Shown: piece after piece, positions 1 through 10,807 of the stretch
Position numbering within the stretch: position 1 is the first letter of the stretch
Layout of the letters: each line of letters starts with the position of its first letter
NCBI GenBank assembly: GCA_964017145.1
Contig: OZ024847.1
Location: 3,410,001 to 3,474,000 of the forward strand
Source: Agrocybe praecox
Lineage: Eukaryota; Basidiomycota; Agaricomycetes; Agaricales; Agrocybaceae
DNA length: 64,000 nucleotides
Direction of reading: 5' to 3'
Notes under the pieces: generated by a model
What the model was told of the DNA's origin: nothing
Databases searched by the model: none
What the model saw: the letters and a program-made list of their open reading frames with translations, nothing else
Translations under genes and position numbers: made by a program

Positions 1-669
1 CAAGACCTCCTTACCGTCAATTCAGCTTTCCATGCCGATCTGCTCCCGATAACGACTACGCAACTGCCTGGATTGCGTCTCATATAAGGAAGGGTAGCCG
101 TTGCTACATCGAGAACGCCGAATACGTTGGTCTCAAACTGGCGACGAAGCAATTTAGTTCTATACCAAAATAATGTCTAAATCAGGATTTTTAAATAAAA
201 AGTAACGACTTCTGCGACTGCGACTGACCCTCCTTCCTCCATTAATCCTGGAAGACACTCCCCTGTACACAGATGCGTGTCACCAAAGCTTGACTAACTT
301 TAGTTACTATGAGCGTACCTGCGTTATTGACTAGAACATTGATTTGACCCCAGTGCCTATAAGCTTCGTCAATCTGTCTGCCTACTCCTTCTTCGCCGTC
401 CGTAACGTCAAGCCTGAGGGTGCGTAGGTTACTCCTGTCTTTGATCTCGGACTCTTGAATTGCTTGCTCTAGCTTCTCTAAAGATCGAGCAGAAGCGATG
501 ACCCGATCTCCTCGAGCAACTACCTGGCTCATCAGCCGCTTTCCAAGACCGGAAGAAGCACCTAGAAAAATGATCATCCATTGTAGGTAGCTCTCCAAAT
601 TCTATATGATATGAGCAAACTACCAGTGATCAACCAGACTTTGGACGATTCAGCAAATCCTGAGTCCAT
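1..669 (-). CDS. Short-chain dehydrogenase/reductase, N-terminal part (runs off left edge)
   Basis: NAD(P)-dependent short-chain dehydrogenase of the classical SDR type; the substrate cannot be read from sequence. Exons 624-669, 319-561, 229-262 and 15-159 join in frame. The start codon at 669 gives MDSGFAESSKVWLITG, completed by the GASSGLGKR cofactor loop across the first intron. The NNAG motif ends exon 2, and exon 4 carries TKLLRRQFETNVFG and a TATLPYM segment. The catalytic YxxxK lies beyond the window edge. Exon lengths 243, 34 and 145 equal those of the divergent neighbour at 1629-2854, so the two are duplicates. The last donor is at 13-14 on this strand; by analogy the next exon would be a 7-nt microexon outside the window. 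What is seen is open, with no stop or frameshift. Confidence 0.85.
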
Positions 670-1628
670 TTCGCCGTAAAGCAAATGGGTACTTGAAAAC
701 GGTGAGGAATGGGTTTGAGCTTGAGCTTGAACTGTTGATACCCAAGGCCTTATCGAGTACCATTTCGTGAGAATTAAAGATGACGCGGGTCATCTACTCC
801 GAAACGTCTGTCCGATTTCGACCACGTGGTAAAAACGGCTAAGAAGTTCACCGGTCTCTGGAAACTGGCTGCCGGAACACTTGACGCCCGTACTCAGAAG
901 TTTGAGGATAGAGATTATTCATTACATTAGGGAATCATCATAATTGGGACTATGTTAGATACCCATCAACCTTACACAGCATAAATCAAAGCAGGTAGTA
1001 TTTTATGAATAGAAGTTGAGGGTGTTGATAAAATCAAATGGAAAGGATATTTTGCATGACAATCTAACAGATAGATGAAGTTGCTAGACATGCGCCGAAC
1101 AGACCCTTCAATCCGCCCTGGTCGCAATCACTGCAGACTGTGATTGCTGTATTTCTGACATATACTAGCAAAAAATACCCGTAACATGTATTCTTTAAAT
1201 TCTTTTACACATCGGGCTGTCCATATATAGCATAACCGACCGGTCAAATAAAGATTATGTACGTATATTTTTCTTATTTTTACGCCTCGGCATCATCGTT
1301 CCGTCCCCGATTCAGGACTCTCACGGTATACATGCGGATTATTGCCGTAGCCCAGGGGCCAGGAATCAGGATAGCTCGAACCGACCATCACGACGATAGA
1401 GATAGAAACGGCTGGAGAGGAGCATGTTCGTCGAGTCCCCTACATTGTTTCAAAACACCGGCATATTCAGAGACCGGTTTTCCATCGGATCCATTGGAGA
1501 CTGTCAATTACCATCGGATAGCCATTCGTCAAAGTATTTAAGAGCTGGAAGATGTTCAAGGTTATCAGGACATTTCACTATAAAGAACTTCCAACGACGA
1601 CAACAACAACAACCTTAACTCAGATATA
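670..1628. promoter_or_regulatory. Divergent intergenic region between the two SDR genes
   Basis: About 960 bases separate the start codons of the divergent SDR pair, so this must hold both promoters. An A/T-rich stretch near 1190-1260 is the likeliest core promoter zone for the right-hand gene. Short open frames at 1257-1618 have no family features and are read as chance. Confidence 0.4.
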
Positions 1629-2854
1629 ATGCAGTCGTCCAACGATAACTTCAAAGTCTGGTTGATCACAGGTACCGTTGCTCGTTAATATGACCAGTAA
1701 TGCACAGCACACTCATTATAGCTACTATGCAGGCGCGTCTTCTGGACTCGGAAAACGTCTCATGACACATGCAGTCGCTCGAGGAGATCGTGTCATTGCC
1801 ACCGCTCGGTCTCTTGAGAAGCTGGAAAAGTCCATTGCGGAGTCCGACGTTCACGACGTGGACAAAGTGCGGGCCTTACAATTGGATGTCACCGACGGCG
1901 AGGAAAAGATAAAAGCTCAAATCGAGCAAGCAGTTGGGTTTTGGGGTCGCATTGATGTCCTCGTTAACAACGCAGGTACGTATTGTTTACTTGGAAATTT
2001 TATCTTTGCTGATGCTATGTTATCTGCACAATAGGATACGGACTTCCAGGACTTATGGAAGAAGGAGGGTTAGTCGCAAATCTCAAGCTGCTTTATAATC
2101 TTTGCTTATAACAAATTAGAACAAAATTACTCCGACGACAATTCGAGACCAATGTCTTTGGCGTTTTAGATGTGACTACAGCTGCACTTCCTTATATGAG
2201 AAAGACCCCAGGAAGTTGCGTTGTTGTCATTGGAAGCAGGTCTGCGTGGAGGGCTGAGTTGACAGTGAGTATACTGTATATTTTATCCCAATATTTTTAT
2301 ATTCTTACGACTATTCCAGGGTCTCGGTGAATAACATCGTCATATCGAAGTCACTACATATTACTGATGTGTATTCTACAGGTCATTATTCTGCGTCAAA
2401 AGCCGCCATTCATGGTTAGTCAAAATCTTTTTAAAACTCAATTCTAAATACTAACCGAACACTCATAGCTATCACTGAAAGCTTGAAGAGCGAACTTTCA
2501 GACTTCGGCATCAAGGTCCTGTTAGTTGAGCCAGGGGCGTTCAGGACCGAAGGTATTCTCACCCAGCAATACTACTTGGACAACCAGATTCCGGCATACG
2601 ACGCCTTGCGCCGCCGAGGACTTGATATATTTGCAGGTGTTCCAGGAAAAGAAATGGGAGACCCTAACAAGGCAGTTGACGCCATCATCGATGTGGTCAG
2701 AGGAGAGGGAGTAGCAAAGGGTCGGCCGTGGCCCGAGTATCTCATTCTTGGAAATGACGCAGAACACGATGTGAGGAGCAAGATAAGCAGAATTCTTGCT
2801 TCCCTAGATTCGTTCGCAGATATCACTCGAGGCGTTGATTTTGAAGAAGCGTGA
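1629..2854 (+). CDS. Short-chain dehydrogenase/reductase with a 7-nt microexon
   Basis: Classical SDR of 296 residues. Exons are 1629-1671, 1733-1975, 2035-2068, 2120-2264, 2320-2326, 2382-2414 and 2469-2854; they sum to 891 nt. The order of motifs is TGASSGLG (Rossmann cofactor loop, first intron inside it), NNAG at the end of exon 2, a catalytic-serine strand VVVIGSRSAW, then the YSASK active site reached only through the 7-nt exon GGTCTCG, which supplies the Gly-Leu before GHYSASK. The C-terminus is SDR-like with the PGAFRTE segment. Family knowledge says such enzymes reduce carbonyls or oxidise alcohols with NAD(P)(H); substrate is unknown. It is the divergent twin of the gene at the left edge. 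Predictors that miss the microexon will break the catalytic motif. Confidence 0.88.
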
Positions 2855-2932
2855 TTGATTCACCACGATATACTGCACAGTGTCAATTTAGAGATAGGTC
2901 TACATTCACCCCGGGGAGTCGATGTTTTCAGG

Positions 2933-3698
2933 TCACCTCAAAACCCCCGAGAAAATATGGTTTTCTCATACAAAATAGGGCTATTATAAATCATGATATA
3001 TAATACAAATTTTGGGACACTAAATATGATAAATGAAATCTAGGTATTCGTTCAAAATTTGTGTCACACCGTAAACATGGCCCAAAATATAATGTTCAGT
3101 CAGGCCGAAATCTCAGCCACATATAGAAGTTTTGGATTAATTTTTGGGTAGAATGAGAACGGAAATTTAATTCATTCGGAAAACTGGAACGAAACTTAGG
3201 TTCTCAACAATAGCTTCGGACGGTCAAATATATTAGTTATCCGCCGTATTTTCGGCTTGCCTGTAGCTTCTGCCGAAAATAGAGATATCAACGCGTCTGA
3301 AAACACAAAAACCAATTGAGTTAATTGTTTTCAGACAATCAAAAACTTGTGGATTCGAGCACATTTTCTTTTGTGCCGAAAATAAACACAATAGTCGGGA
3401 ATTCAGACTGTGAGAAAATTTGGAAAATTACTTCATTTTAACCTTACGTTTTAGACCACATTGATATTCTATCTTCTTTCGTACTTTCAGGAAGCCCGCA
3501 ATGTCTGTATCAATCTTGGTTTTTGTCCCTACCGGAAATAATAATCTTAGTCATACTTTCGTGAGCTACCAAATTACAGTTGAAATTTCTAATTTCAGTC
3601 GACTTTTAGTTCATCAATAAACCGTTAATTTAGTACATGTTTTCTGTAGGCCTTCTATTTTGCACTAAAACCAGGTTTTCTCGGGGGTTTTAGGGTGA
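2933..3698. mobile_element. TIR-bounded non-autonomous DNA element (MITE-like), 766 bp
   Basis: The left end (2933 onwards) reads TCACCTCAAAACCCCCGAGA and the right end reads as its reverse complement with two changes in that stretch. The inverted similarity continues through a TGGTTTT block to a CAAAATAG block, about 45 bases in all. The interior is A/T-rich and has no coding capacity. No convincing target-site duplication could be found, so exact ends are uncertain by a few bases and the superfamily is not assigned. It lies just 3' of the SDR gene. Confidence 0.7.
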
Positions 3699-4140
3699 TT
3701 AGAAACACTTATACAGATAACGCCGTCGTCGCCGTCTGTGAAAATAACTCATTTCAACATTCAAATCTGAGGCAAAGCCTGAATATTAAATTGGCTTTAG
3801 CTGCCTTGTGAAAAAAACGGAGTCCACATATTGATTTGTAAATTTTTATCCTGTGAAATTCTGACGTAGTCAATTAGAGTTTGAACGACGATATATGACA
3901 GGCCAACACATAATTGTCATAACACCCACAGAACCCCCTGGAATATTTTCTTGCACGAATGTAGGTCTAAGCCTGAGTGCTCAATCGAGGAAGCTGCATC
4001 TCACTGAATGATCTTCATTTGAAAACGTCGGACAAAATGTACAAACCCGTCCCTGACTCGATCCTATCCGCGATTTTGAGGAGTTGACCAGTTAATGATC
4101 TAAGATTTTTGGGATAGGAGTAGAGGTACTTTACAAGAAG
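3699..4140. other. Non-coding spacer
   Basis: A/T-rich sequence between the TIR element and the 3' end of the minus-strand membrane-protein gene. Nothing else recognised. Confidence 0.5.
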
Positions 4141-7100
4141 TTATATGGATAAGATACGGTTTTCTTGTTTAGGTACGGAATGTTCGGCGAAGGTTTGTTT
4201 TGAATTTACAAAAGTTATACGAGTAGGAAGGGCGTCCGCAATTTTATTCTCTTCTTCGTGTCGCATTTTAACTACGTCGTCGCTGTCCATTGAACTTGAC
4301 ATTCTCACATTGATCTGAAGTAATGGGGATACTACTTTTAACTCTATAATATCCAAAGACGGTAGAGAGCAGGGAATGATTTTCTCGCGCGTTATATTGT
4401 CAGGGATGTTTACGTTCGAGGCAGTTTCTTCACTCTCATCAAAGATGATGTCGTAGAGGAAGTGAGGAACGGTGACGTAGTAGATTGCCAAGCGTGGTAG
4501 ATCTAAATTTTTGCGATTAACTTCATGGCAGAGAATGACTTGACCCGGCGATGTCCGGTCTTCTTGCAGGAATTGGTTAAATTCCCGGACAGCAAAAGAA
4601 AGCCTAGAAAGCAAATCCGTGCCTATGGGCCTTCCTAATTCGGCAGCAGCAGAAGAGAGTATAAAACATAGACCCTGCAAAGGAAATCAAGATGTCGACA
4701 AAATTGTAAGACTACAAGCTGGAATAAATGCCTCACCTTTCTCAGAGCATCCAGTTTGTCAAGTAAGGCCTCTCTTTCTCGTTCATTCCCAGGAATCTCC
4801 ATACGAATACTGCTTGTTTTGCGGGTAGATGAAGAAGACGTCACATAGGGATCATCGAGTGAAAGTTTGAAGATTTTTATGAGTCGCGTATCGGTAGTCG
4901 CGTGGGTACCAGTCTGACTCTCCGGAGATCTATGCAGTGCTGGGCTATCACTATCATCCTTTTTTTCATTATCCCGGATAGCCATCTCATCCTGACTTCC
5001 GGACTCTGAAGATGAAGACGGATTGTATGAAATATACTCCACGGGAGTTCTCTGGCGTACTACAGCGGGACATGGACTTTGCTCCCGTAATTTGAACACT
5101 TCAAGCCCTGAACACGAGTAGTCGCTTGCCGCAGGATGGCTTATAGATCGGCTTATAACCGGTGGATAGGATGGGTTTTGGCTCCCGTAAGACATAGCGT
5201 TTAAGAAGGGTGAGCCTGGAGAGGGCATCCGGTCCGAGTGTGTGTAAACGTATGGGGAAGGTCCTCGAACGTCATTGTGAGAATGATTCTGAACGTTATG
5301 CACAACGTAAGGCGTTTCTTTCGTCCTCGATAAAGGTGGTAGACTGGTTGTAGCAGCTATTTCGTCACCTACTTCATTAGCCATCCAATTCCAGATTCTT
5401 CTTTGCCAGGCTTTGTCCATCATTGAACCGTACCGTCTGAGCGTCGCCGCTATAAGACCAAGATAAATCAGCCCCCATGCGAGAACACAAGATATGATGG
5501 ACTTCGCAGCTAGGATCTGATTCATAGAGATGCTGGCTGCGGAACCATCATCAGTGGGAAAGGGCGAGGTGCGCCAGACGAAAGCCATCACTGTTACAAT
5601 GTACAGTATCATGGACCTACAGGTATATCAATATTCAATATTGATGTCCCACATAATAGAGCGTTAGAATGCAGAACATACCAAGAAAGCCATGCAGCTG
5701 GCATCGCAAGAAGAACCCATACATTCCAGAAAATACCCGTCCTTGATTTCTGAGCTTCCTAGATTTTGATAGAATTTAGAATCCGAAGCAGTGGATACAC
5801 TAAACATATTACCTCTGCCCACTCAGCACCTTTGTACGTCTTTCGCATGGTCCCAAATCTAATGATATATATACAACCGTACAGAAGACTCATCAACGCG
5901 CAGATCATTGATAAAAGTGCGGCATAGCGCGTTAAAGGATCAGACGCTGCGCTTTCGATTTGAAGGATCGTTAAAATGGCTCTATTGATATAGTGGTTTT
6001 TAAGTAATTGTGCCGTTTGCAAGAATGATATTCAAACTCACGAAAGGAGTAGAACTGAGATGATATTGAGCGTTTTCCACTCCCGTAATAAAGAATCGAT
6101 GAAACTTTGCCATGTATCTTGCAATTGCAGGTACGCCATATTTGATTTAGGAGGCTCTAAATGCATGCCATGGAAGATATGTTTCTGGGACTCTGCGCCA
6201 TTCTGGTCGTCCATCAAAGCACCTTGACCGACCGCATCTATCCTAGCCTTCGCAGCGTCCAGAATCCCTTCGCGAATCACGGGCAAGCTCATTTCCGCCT
6301 CTTCAAATATGCGCGTTACCCTGGAATAATATAAATATGGAAGCCGAAGGAGGATGTGGAGATATATTTGCCGTGGCACGGTATCGAGCATAAATGCAGC
6401 TATCAGAGATAATGTTTGTGGCATTTCTTCGATAGTCGGAGATGTTGGATTACGTTCGGGTACTCGCAAAGGAACCTTGGGGCCCTTGCCTGAGGAAGGG
6501 TTACTGAACGGTGAATATCTGGCCTCGTACTCCCAGTTTCTTGGACTTGGACTTGGACTATCCCTTCGATAGTTGACCATCGATGCCCGAATGATGATTG
6601 GGTCCCTGTGACTACGTGTGCTGCTGTCACTCTTTCCTTGTATAATAGTATTGCCTTGTTCAATTGGGTAGGATGCCGGGGAAGTATCTACGATGACTGT
6701 ATCACGATGAAGTACTTCTGGGGTCTCCATTCTTTGTCGTACGTCCGATGATACCGACCCTCGAGGGCGAGATCGAGATCGACTCTCATGGCGAGCAATT
6801 CTCTCGACAGGCTCCTTTGACTCAGCATGGGCAGGCGGGTTGAATTGGTAAGCCCTGCGACTACGTGACCTGCTGCGATGTTGAAGACTCATGTTCGAAT
6901 CATAACGGAGAGGCTAATGCCGTCTGAAAACAGAATCCATTTGGTGTGGCGTGGAATCCAGAGAACGCTGATCATTGTGAACTACTAAGTCCGCTGTTAG
7001 AGTGAGCCAGAAATCGCATTACTCTTGAGAAAGTAAATAACGCGCCTGAGTATGTACGGGGACCCTGTCTCTCAAATTTTCTTCGGTCAAACCGCGGGCT

Positions 7101-7671
7101 CCTGCTCCTCCCTCGTTCCCGATCACTTCCTCGGCTAGAGGCGTTTAGAGAAGGCGCAAAGACCGGTAAAGGAGCCTGTCGAGTCTTTCTTTCTCGTACA
7201 TCTGATCTTCGAGCACGAGACCGAGATCGACTGTATGACCGACGAGCAATTCTCTCGTCAGGCCCCATGGATTCAGCATGCTCGGAAGTGCTTGAGATGT
7301 AAGCCCTTCTTGGTGGAGTGACACTCCTGTAGCGAGCTTGTTTACGATCTGTGCTGATATCTACAGCGGCGGGAGGCGACAAACGTCTGAAAACAATGTT
7401 CCCTTCCTCTAAACGTGGTGTGGCATTAAGGGGAGGCTGATAATTGGCAACTAAGTCCGATGCTGGCGTAAGTCAGAAATCACATTCTGGGAATAAACAA
7501 CCCGCCTAGCGCTGATGTACTCGCATTCTTTCCCTCCAATTTGAGTCGACGAAACCAAGCCGGGAAGTTGTTTAAACTGAAAGTAATCGATGGCTTGAAT
7601 GGGTCAACAGGGACGTATGTTGAAGGATGCCTTTCTACAAATTGAGAGCCCCTAGTTTGGGTGGTATGCAT
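4141..7671 (-). CDS. Uncharacterised multi-pass membrane protein with duplicated SR-rich N-terminal exon
   Basis: I do not recognise a named family. Seven exons join in frame to 1027 residues: 7484-7671, 7023-7386, 6042-6913, 5813-5981, 5682-5758, 4737-5616 and 4141-4674. The N-terminus carries YVPVDPFKPSITFSLNN, also present in the plus-strand paralogue at 22512. Two SR/RS-rich exons follow that resemble each other. The conserved core has RQIYLHILLRLPYLYYSRV and TLNIISVLLLS, followed by about four hydrophobic membrane segments (YAALLSMICALMSLLYGCIY, the IFWNVWVLLAMPAAW region, the MILYIVTVMAFVW region and the IISCVLAWGLIYLGLIAATL region). A long Ser/Pro-rich hydrophilic tail ends in a folded-looking C-terminal exon. 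The last five introns are well supported. The first two joins rest on weaker splice sites; a shorter protein starting at the Met at 6892 (836 residues) is the alternative. Confidence 0.68.
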
Positions 7672-10600
7672 TGTTTGCGTTGCTGCGTTATCCGTTACGA
7701 GTTTAACAAAAGTCGAGTCAGTAGCCCACTTGAGGAAGAAAAGTAAGAGAGCGCCCGTGGAATTTTATTTGGCTCAAGAAGGATTCGGGCGACAAATTCA
7801 ACTTGCATGACAAAGATGTGCTTGAACTTCGTGGGATAGCGTTTAATTGTAGGATGCTGCACTTACTCCAACATCATGCACGAGTCTGTGTATGGTGGCA
7901 ACGTAACGCATAACGCACCCCCAAAAATGTTGCCTAATCCGTAAGTAGGTTTGTAACGCGTAACGCAGGCCTAGAGCGCCGAACCATTAATTCATTCGGA
8001 GAATGAAGTTGGTCTTCAAAGTCGTCGATCGGCTAGGTTCCCGTCGCCAATTTTTCTTTCGTAACGCATAGCGGTGCTCCGGTCGCCAAATTGAAATCGG
8101 AGGCGTAGCGCACCTCCGGGTGGTCGCCACCATACACACTGGTACAGTATATGTAGAGTACTTATGTAACGACGGTGAGAGAAACTGGAGTATACTAGTT
8201 GCAACTTATAGACTGGGTATTTAAGTGCAATATGAGTATTCAAACGTTCGTATCTGGCTTGTTAGGAACAATCAAAAGTTGAAACGGTATAAAAACATAT
8301 ATTTCTCAATAGGTTTACAAAGGGATCCACGGTACTTCTCAATTCCACAAACGGTGAAGGGACGTGCACGGTGCCCAGCAAAAAAAAGAGAAAAAGAGGG
8401 AAGATATGAGGTTGTTTACATTAGCTTGTGGTGTATGTTGGGCATATGCAATGTCGCGTGTACATCTGCCATTCATACATTCTGAACTCCCCCTCATTGA
8501 ATGTGCGTAGACCGGTAACTGTTCTGTCTATGACAGAGGCCTGGAGAGCCTGCGTTGCATTACTCAGATCAGCAGGTCCTAGTCATGTTTTTTAAACAAA
8601 AGTAGGACGCTATTTAAATCAAACTGGTTGATCCTTACTTGAAAGAAAAGGTACGCAAATACTAATACTAATACTGGGAAGTGGGTGCTTTCTTTCCATG
8701 GCAACTTGTCTGACGGCGCTTGCGGTCGTCTGAGAGTTTATGGTCACATACTTAGCGCGCGGCTACGCGTAAGCTTGATGACCCTTCCAGTTTCTGAGGT
8801 AAGCGTATATGAGAGCGTTGGGATATAATGACGAAAATCTACATGAGTTAGAAATATCAGGTTCAATCACACGCAAAGTAGGCTGACAAGTATGCTTTTA
8901 CTTCATTATCAGGAATGGAAGATGACGACATAGACATACCCTTTGAGAGGAGCTATGGTGCGTATTCTTAATCTCTAATCACTCTGTTATTACAGTACTC
9001 TCTATGGACTTACAGCTTAAATTTAAGTATCATTCTTCGACCTTCTCGGCATACATCGTCCTATCAAGGGGCTAACACCAATTCGCAGTTATCTTTGATG
9101 TTAAATTTTTACATTAAGTTATTAAGGCGGCAACGCTAATAGGCGCACATAAGCGGCGTCGTTAACACAATTCAGGCACAAGTCTTGTCATCTCAGGCGG
9201 CCATCAAGCTTCAAGCGCCGTCAATGTGCGCCGGACTGATACAAAAACGAATGTGAGTACACCTCATATAAATACACGTCGCATCGTTTCATGCCCGCCA
9301 CTGTTGTGGTGTACGCACGCATATTCATTATTTACTGTGAGAAAATCGTGACAGGTTATGTTTCCGGTCAGGCTGGTTGTTCGCGTGTCAATTAAATCCG
9401 ATGTATGTCTGTGCTGCTGTCATAGCAGCGCTATCATGGCGAGCGGAAGTATTGCAACCTCAGGTATTTCTTTTTGGAATACATATTACAACCGTACTAC
9501 TAGTTGATTGGGCTTTTTTTTATCTTTACCGAGTTCTTGTCTGTTCTCAACATACCATGATGGATGCTGTTTGTGCACCAATAAAAGTTGCATTAATCCT
9601 TTCGTTTACCCCGTTGAGTCCTGATTGAAAGCCGAACCCTGATGCAGTTGGCAATCCGAGTTGTTCAGTCTTCCAATGGGCCATTAACGTTTGAACGTGA
9701 ACTTCTATTTCTGGTTATAACCGCTGTATGTCATGATCATCGTGGATTTCGAAGAGTAGCCTGAGGTTCCTGCGCAATATCTTTATATCTACAAAATCGT
9801 TCGTCTCTCGTGGTATGTTCTACCTTAAATAATTTCTCTATGGCAAGTCGTCATAAGGTCGTCATCGAAATAATGCACAGATAAGAATTTGGGTCACGTA
9901 CTGGTGCAGCTCGTGCGCCCTCTATCTATATAAACGCGAGTCAAAATTTTTGGAGTAGATATAACGTCCCGCCCGGCCTTGATTTCCCTCAGTGCTCACG
10001 AACAAAACTTGAACAAAACGGCAGAAATATGATTTCAAGACTCTTCTCATGATCAAGGGATTTGATGGGATAAAGAGGAAATTCTGCATTTTCTGCCGTC
10101 AAGGTAAAGCTTGCATTGACTGCCGCAATTTATCAAATCCCATCACAGTTGGTCAGTGTTAAATAGACAATCATCAATAAAGCAAGAGCAAGAGGCAAAA
10201 CGCCAGTTAATATGGCAGACGCGATGGAAGAAAGGAGGAAGATATACTAAAATTTCCAATTTAGGGTGATTGCTATGCCGCAATTAATCTTAAATGTTTC
10301 AAATGTTGTCTCAAAACGTGATGATGAGATACATAAATTGTTTTTGGATACGATTCTGGGCTTATCTACGGTGCTAGAAGAGGGAGTTTGCGCACAAACA
10401 TTACATAAGGGGAAGGTGACCACGCGAGCTAGTGACACGGTTCGCATTCGCCGCTCGCTCGTTGTTTTTTTGTTCAGTCCAACTCGGACAAATCCCACGT
10501 CCCTCTCTCCTTTTTCTCCTCCATCTTCCACTCCCTTCATCCTCCCTTTTCATCCTCCCCCTCGGCTAGATAGTCCGACGACGACGACGACCGCAGAGAC

Positions 10601-10807
10601 AGCGACGACGGCGAAAAGATCAGGTCGGAAACTTCCAAGGGTGGTCATACATTGATACCCACGACTCTGGATAAAAGATTCCCAAGGAACAAGATTCTTT
10701 TCGGCATAGACGTATCTCCTTTTTCTTCTTCCCAACGACCTTGTTGTTAACCTCCACGACGACGACGACGACCTCGAGGCCAACGACGAGCACGTACGGA
10801 CGTTAGG
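7672..10807. other. Large intergenic region upstream of the KRE6-like gene
   Basis: About 3.1 kb with no supportable gene. It contains three copies of a motif of the form GTAACGCRTARCG near 7905, 7953 and 8060. The last 350 bases (10450-10800) are strongly pyrimidine-rich and contain CGA-type triplet runs, as expected for the promoter and 5' leader of a highly expressed fungal gene. Short open frames at 8016-8485, 9377-9628 and 10247-10783 show no family features. Confidence 0.4.

Noticed and set aside
1257..1618. Two overlapping frames before the SDR gene
   Set aside because: They lie in the promoter/leader of the SDR at 1629 and have no features of a protein.
7905..8075. Repeated GTAACGC motifs as a CRISPR-like or satellite array
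   Set aside because: Only three imperfect short copies with irregular spacing; CRISPR is not expected in a fungus.
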